DNA of 64,000 bases from Mytilus edulis (Eukaryota > Mollusca > Bivalvia > Mytilida > Mytilidae). The notes beneath the pieces are model-generated. The model was not told the origin of the DNA. It ran no database searches and worked only from the letters and a program-made list of their open reading frames with translations. Position numbers and translations under genes: made by a program. Position 1 is the stretch's first letter, and each line of letters opens with the position of its first letter. Shown here piece after piece: positions 58,859 through 64,000 of this stretch. Where the stretch lies: assembly GCF_963676685.1 (NCBI RefSeq), contig NC_092350.1, positions 71,736,502 through 71,800,501 of the forward strand, given 5' to 3'.

Positions 58859-61800
58859 GTAAGTGCATTTGATTAATTGATTGATAGTTGGTGTTATAAC
58901 GCCACTTTTCAGCGCCACTTTTTGGCAATTTTGTGGCAGCCAGTTTTGATTGATGGAAGAAGCCGGAGTGCCCAAAAGAAAACCAACGACCATCGATAGG
59001 AAAACTGATAATCCTGATCAATTCGCCGTTTCAGAATCTAATGCATCCTGGGTAATATTTTCAAAAGTGTACACCAAAACGTCGTGATTGGTTAAAAATG
59101 TCATAAACAATGGAAATTCAACCAATGACGTGACGTTATTTTCATTTTGGGGTACGAACAATGAAATTACCCATGATTCTTTAGATTCTGAAACGGCTAA
59201 TTACGAGTTGAGTCGGGAGCGGGATTCGAACTCGCAACCTCAGTGTTGACTGGCTAGTGATTACAGACAGAAGTAGAACTACATAGAACACTTCGAGACG
59301 CTGTCGAAATGTCTTGCTTAGTGGTGGTCACAAATATGGTTTAACCTTGTCTGTACCAATTCAGGAATATAACAATCATTCCGTTGGCTGATAGAGTATA
59401 ACTTTTGAGTTGATATTTCTTAAGTTCATGCACAACATCCTACGTGAAGCTTTAGTCGTTGCCGGATACATACGTATTTATTTGAGAGATTCTTGTATAT
59501 CATATTTTTTGTTTTTGTTTATTGTTTTGTATATAAATAAGGTCGTTGGTTTTCTCGTTTGAATTTTTGTACTTTTGTCATTTTTGGTCCGTTTATAGCG
59601 TTCTATGCGTTAAGGTTTTTGTTCATTATTGAAGGTCGTGTGATGTTACATGTAACTCCTACTTTGTTTGGTCTCTCTACTTCTTTATTTTCATAAGTAA
59701 CCGATAATGATCAATATAGATCGATAAAAATGTCTTATGCTTATTTTCATTTTTTGCTCAAATCCTAAATTTAGGCGCTCAAATGTCCTAGACTTTGGCA
59801 CTCAAAAGTCCTTTTTATCGCTCACATGTTCTGCCATTTCGTTCAGATATCCATTGCAGTGTTCTTTTATTAGGAAAGTATCATTTATTTATTTTTTAAT
59901 TATTCAATGTTATAAACATGTCTACATAATTAAGTATTTAATCTCAAGGTGACAAATGGTTCAAAAACTTGACCTTTGGATTAGAGTTCAAGTACAGATT
60001 AAGTTTTGTATACAAGCTTTAAGTCTGTATAATATAAAACATATGTTACTTCATGATTAAACTAATGGAACGTTATTAAAAGGGTTTAGTGGTTTTGCAG
60101 TTCACACTCCTCTTTATAAGTATAGCTATAGTTAAAATATTAAGTAAAATGTAGTTTTTTTTTAATTTATAAAAAATTGATGCAAGCTATTCTTCATTGT
60201 AGTTTTAACATGGGTAGGCATTATATTCGTGATTATTTTTGCCCGAGTGATAGTGAGGGCTAAAATAACACGAATACAATGCCTACCTATGTTAAAACTA
60301 CAATAAAGTATAGCTTGCATCAATTATTTCGAATCTGAATAGGACAATTAAGGTAATTTCTATGTCCGATAAGTATACTGTGTAGGCTCTTCCATGAACC
60401 TCCCTTTTTTGTTTGTAAAGAAGTAAACGGCTGGCACTGTGATTTTTCAAAGGAAGGAGTTTGAACAGCCAGCATGAATGGTTGTCGTATCTAGGTCAAA
60501 TATGTCAATTCGGAATGCAACACATTACAGTCATAATAAATGAATTAGTAACATTATGTGCACCATTTTTAAGAGTTTGAAAGTGTTTTATAGTTTAGGA
60601 AATATATTAAGTGCATGATCATTTGATAAAATTTAGTATTCCGAAGAAGTCAATATACGCATGTGCAAACACATTTTATTGGATTTAGAGCAGGGTTTGT
60701 TCACAAAGCGAAAGAAGCACGTCATATTAGAATCAGAAATATAATTGATTGATTGACTGTTGATTGATTGCTTAATTGATTGATTGATTGAAATCTATTG
60801 AAATGTTAAACATTCGTTTAAAATAGATTCCTAAATTTTCAACCAAGGCCTTGGTGTACCTCGAAAGACCCGCGATAACTTGCATGGCTGAACACCGCAC
60901 CCCCCTTTCCGCATGTGGAAATTTCAACCGAGGCTTTGATTGATCTTTTTTTTTTTAATCTCAAAAAGTCCTCCCCGGACAGAACAGCAAGCAAGCAATG
61001 TGACTGGTGTATAGCGGGGATCATCGGATCGTTGGAACATGTGACATTACAAATCGAGTCAAGCTAGTTCAGTTGTGGTAAATAAGTATGTATGTCTAAT
61101 CAACAATATTGCTATCGATCTGATTTATTAAATGTAGAAACATGTAGCTTAGCTATTTCAGTCCTGTTGTTCTCTGTTGTTAGATACAAAGAACCATGAT
61201 TCAATTAACTGTATTGTGTGTCGTCCTCAACCAAGTCTCTTACCATTGCCATCTCGAGTTATCTCTCTTTTCTTGTGAGAGTATGTTAATTTTTTGGTCA
61301 GAAATTGAGCATTTTACATGGGAAATATTTAATTCAAATTCAAACAAGAATGTGTCCCCAGTACACGGATGGCCCATTTGATGCATCATTTTCTATGTTC
61401 AGTGGACCGTGAAAATAGGAGAATATCTCTTATTTGGCATTAAAATTAGAAGGATCATATCATAGGGAACATGACTTTTTTGTGTACTAAGTTTCAAGTT
61501 GATTGGACTTCAACTTCATCAAAAACTTTAACCTGAAGCGGGACAGACGAACGAACGGACGAACGGACGGACGGACGCACAGACCAGAAAACATATTACC
61601 CATAAATGTTTGATATCTATTTCAAATTGACACAATGTTAAGAAATGCTAAGGATAAAAAAATATAAAAGAAAAACATAAAGATGTTTACCTGATGACGT
61701 TACAATTACGTCATAATATGTACTATTTTTAAAAAATACAGATTTTATGTAGTTTTCCATCTTTATTTCTGTTATTGAAACATCGTGCGCAGGCAAGAAA

Positions 61801-63681
61801 CAACAAGATAATTTAAAAGACTCTTTATTATTACTATTGAAATGATCCCTACAAATATAAAGATGTTTCTTGGGTGCGCACATACTTTTTCAATCTAAAA
61901 AATACATAGAATTTGATGAAAAACAAGGAAAATCACGAAATTTACCAAAATATGCCAAATAAATCATGATTTGTTGCCATGTAAACTTGTTCAATGTTTC
62001 TGTTTTTTTTTTTTTTTTTTTTTTTTTTTTCTCTCTCAGTACCTTGCACTGTAGCACGGTTATCAGTTATTTAAGAATACATAATATGATAACTTTTAAC
62101 TTTGCAAAAAAACAGTTCAATAATATTTATGGTTTGTATGAAAATTTATTTGTGCATGTCTCCATATTTTATGTCCTTAGGAATAAATCGTTTGGTTTAT
62201 TATTTTTTTTTTTATAAAAACATGTAAAATCTATAAAGAGAATAACAAAAATAACAAATTCTAAGGAAAATCCAAACCCTTATCAAATTGTAAAATCAAA
62301 CCCTAAAGGCTTATCAAATTGTAAAATCAAAACTGCAACTGCTGCTGCTTTATTTAATGTCTCTCTGTTTAAATTAATCATAACTCGTGTTGTTTGTAAT
62401 CGTCTTTGCTTTATCATATACTCTCCAATAAGAGGCTAATGAAGTATGTAGAAAACGGTGGATTGCAATGTTGAGCAATCCGTATATACTGAACAAAATT
62501 TTGATTTAATGGATAAATATATAATAATTGTCAAAAAATATTTTAATAGTGTATACTTATTGACTAGGTATAAGTTAAATAGTAAGTTTATTGTCCCCGA
62601 TGTGCAACGATTGACAAACTCATAGCATGGACCCTGTTATTCTTTGGTGGGTTGCTGTTTGTTATGTTTGTTTTGCGTTTAATATTTTTCTATAATTAAA
62701 TTACATGTATGTTTCATTACAATATGAGTTAAACGATTTATAATTACAAATGATAAATTGATATTTTGTAGGTATTTAGGAAAAGCCGAGATAAAAGATG
62801 AATTAAAATTGGACAATATCTTAAATAGTAAATCTGTAAGTCCCGGTCAACCACGTCGTAAACGTCGCCATCGACGGCAAATCAGTCCGAAACCTCCAGC
62901 GAAATCACAAATTACACCATTGGATGAAAAAATTGACGACATTTCTTACGACAAACCAGAAACGCCACGTGATAAAACGCCTAGCCGACTCGAACGTCAG
63001 AAAACATTTAGTATTCCCAACTTAATGTCACAAACTAGTACATGTACCACACTCCCGTCACTAGATAGGAGGGAGTCAGTTTATTTTCAGATAGCATCCG
63101 GAAATGCTGCAGATTTAAGTAGCGATTCCTCTGAGGACGAAAGCGAGGAGCCAACTCTTGCGGTAAAAACGAAAGATCTGTCAACAAGACGAAGGTCATC
63201 ATTTGTAGCATGGGTTCAGGAAAACAGTGAGGACCAATCAAATAAAATGCAAGAGAGGTTGCAGCAAATTAAATTGAAAGACAATCCACTTGAACAGAGA
63301 AGACTGTCATTTTCCAATTTCCTTAAGAAGCGTTTTAAAGCATCACGGAAATCTGTTACTCCCGCTGAACAATTACAAGACATTTCAGAAGACACTACTC
63401 CAGATTGCGCGGACGTTTTTCCGCCATTTAACAATTCGTATCCACTCGATCCGTATACTGACCAAATGAAATCATTGATGTTAAGTAAAACCGGGAGACG
63501 TAAACCACCATTGAACGATCGAATAAGTTCGTTTTTTACCCGTATTAGTAATCTAAAAATTCCTGTGTATAATTTTAACAGTCCTGCACCAAAATTAACT
63601 GCTCTGGAGAAAAGACGGTACACGCTGTTAACGAAAGGAATAAATGCCGCTTTAGCTATTTCAAGTGACGAGGAAGACTAG
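58632..63681 (+). CDS. Basic disordered protein of unknown function, two exons
   Basis: Exons 58632-58858 and 62772-63681 join in phase 2 (AA|G = Lys) to give 378 residues. I do not recognise the family. Residues 1-76 look helical (LATLYMRKQLDQLRRENTFS). Residues 100-110 hold a basic patch, RRKRRHRRQ. An acidic Ser run, SSDSSEDESEE, follows near residue 190. Basophilic-kinase-like sites recur: RQKTFSIPN, RRRSSFVAW and QRRLSFSNF. The C-terminus ends in ISSDEED. There is no signal peptide or membrane helix, so a cytosolic or nuclear protein is likely. Phosphorylation by PKA-type kinases is inference from R-R-x-S motifs. Start context agcaATGA is unremarkable; an upstream UTR exon is possible. 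Intron 1 is 3.9 kb with a SINE at its start. Confidence 0.78.
58868..59330 (-). mobile_element. tRNA-derived SINE, minus strand, split by a MITE
   Basis: On the minus strand 'ctagccagtcaacactgagg' then 'ttgcgagttcgaatcccgct' carries a Pol III A-box-like stretch and the B-box core GTTCGAATCC. The body continues past the MITE (59020-59202) with 'actccggcttcttccatcaa' and 'ggctgccacaaaattgccaa', ending in a (ttga)n-like tail at 58868. It starts about 10 bases inside intron 1 of the unknown basic-protein gene. Confidence 0.75.
59020..59202. mobile_element. MITE nested in the SINE
   Basis: 'aattcgccgtttcagaatct' at the left pairs with 'agattctgaaacggctaatt' at the right; inner 'gggtaatatttt' / 'aaattaccc' also pair. 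The same family, split by the palindromic element, is at 44103-44160 and 47741-47800. Confidence 0.8.
60175..60326. repeat. Foldback, ~65-bp arms
   Basis: 'aattgatgcaagctattctt', 'attgtagttttaacatgggt', 'aggcattatattcgtg' is inverted at 60271-60326 with few mismatches. 59340-60170 has a poor minus-strand SINE-like piece (59615-59690) and nothing else clear. Confidence 0.85.
60740..60795 (+). repeat. (TTGA)n microsatellite
   Basis: Interrupted ttgattgattga run. Confidence 0.85.
61335..61595 (-). repeat. Inverted copy of the 42.6 kb dispersed repeat
   Basis: 'tgtccccagtacacggatgg', 'tcagtggaccgtgaaaatag', 'aagttgattggacttcaact', 'cgggacagacgaacgaacgg' mirrors 42650-42910. 61600-62770 holds a T27-like run (62005-62030) and AT-rich intron sequence only. 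Confidence 0.7.
62772..63681 (+). CDS. Unknown basic protein, exon 2
   Basis: Acceptor ATTTTGTAG; 302 full codons, then TAG at 63679. No AATAAA is visible before the window end at 64000. Confidence 0.85.
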
Positions 63682-64000
63682 TCATCTCGAGAACGTCATC
63701 AGACAGGATCCACCATCATATTGGTTACTATAACAATCATATCATATCATTGCTAGCATTGTAAAAAGTTGTTGATCTGAAAATAGAATATTTTGAAAAT
63801 TGAAATCAATCAAGAAATACATGACAAGAGTTACTGGGAGGGGGTGGAAGGGGGGGGGCTTCTCAAACATTTTACCGAACTAAGTTTATTGTTACAACAC
63901 ACAATTTGTGGAAATATTCCTTAGTACTTTAGCTTATTTAATGTGTTTTGTTCTTATCCATGTGATAATAATTTAATTTTGGATGTAACGCGTCTTCTGA

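Noticed and set aside
63216-63623. 135-residue minus-strand ORF
   Set aside because: Shadow of the long coding exon of the unknown basic protein on the plus strand.

Overview
This 64 kb window is eukaryotic nuclear DNA from an invertebrate, most likely a marine bivalve and probably a mussel (Mytilus-like). The reasons are AT-rich sequence, genes split by multi-kilobase introns with GT..AG borders, a very high load of short dispersed and foldback repeats, Penelope-like retroelements and TRIM/B-box genes of bivalve type. The species call is inference from repeat character, not from a search. There is one 100-base assembly gap (9908-10007).

Four genes can be supported. (1) 721-2430 (+): an intronless RING-less TRIM-type protein (two B-boxes, coiled coil, NHL-like propeller). 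(2) 5981-11789 (-): POLR2D (RNA polymerase II subunit RPB4). Four of the expected five coding exons are visible; exon 2 is missing and may lie in the gap. (3) 37713-52500 (+): a six-exon, 428-residue type I membrane protein with signal peptide, EMI domain, Thr/Pro-rich stalk, one membrane helix and a tail carrying an NPxY motif and a full ITAM. It resembles a Draper/CED-1/MEGF10 receptor whose EGF repeats are replaced by a mucin-like stalk. (4) 58632-63681 (+): a two-exon, 378-residue basic, disordered protein of unknown function with repeated Arg-rich Ser sites. A few further minus-strand candidate exons (23.5 and 25.6 kb) and one plus-strand candidate (13.7 kb) are weak.

Repeats by region. 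2.6-4.5 kb: a decayed Penelope-like element with its GIY-YIG domain before the reverse transcriptase (Naiad-type order), bracketed by inverted copies of its tail. 8.7-13 kb: a cluster of MITEs and perfect foldbacks in and upstream of POLR2D. 15.1-16.9 and 22.5-25.4 kb: two loci that each carry a 158-bp tandem repeat and a 58/59-bp hairpin minisatellite, in opposite orientation. 28.8-29.8 kb: a repeat with four ~157-bp internal units. 39.9-42.1 kb (EMI-gene intron 1) and 44.2-47.7 kb (intron 2): nested insertions, the second a 3.6 kb palindromic element with TA flanks and end arrays of short palindromes. 53-62 kb: simple repeats, a TTAA MITE, and a tRNA-type SINE split by a MITE just inside intron 1 of gene 4.

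The genes are not an operon and do not obviously act together. The most notable item is the EMI-stalk-ITAM gene: a 32-nt microexon decides whether the signalling tail is translated, so splicing could switch between a signalling and a tailless receptor.
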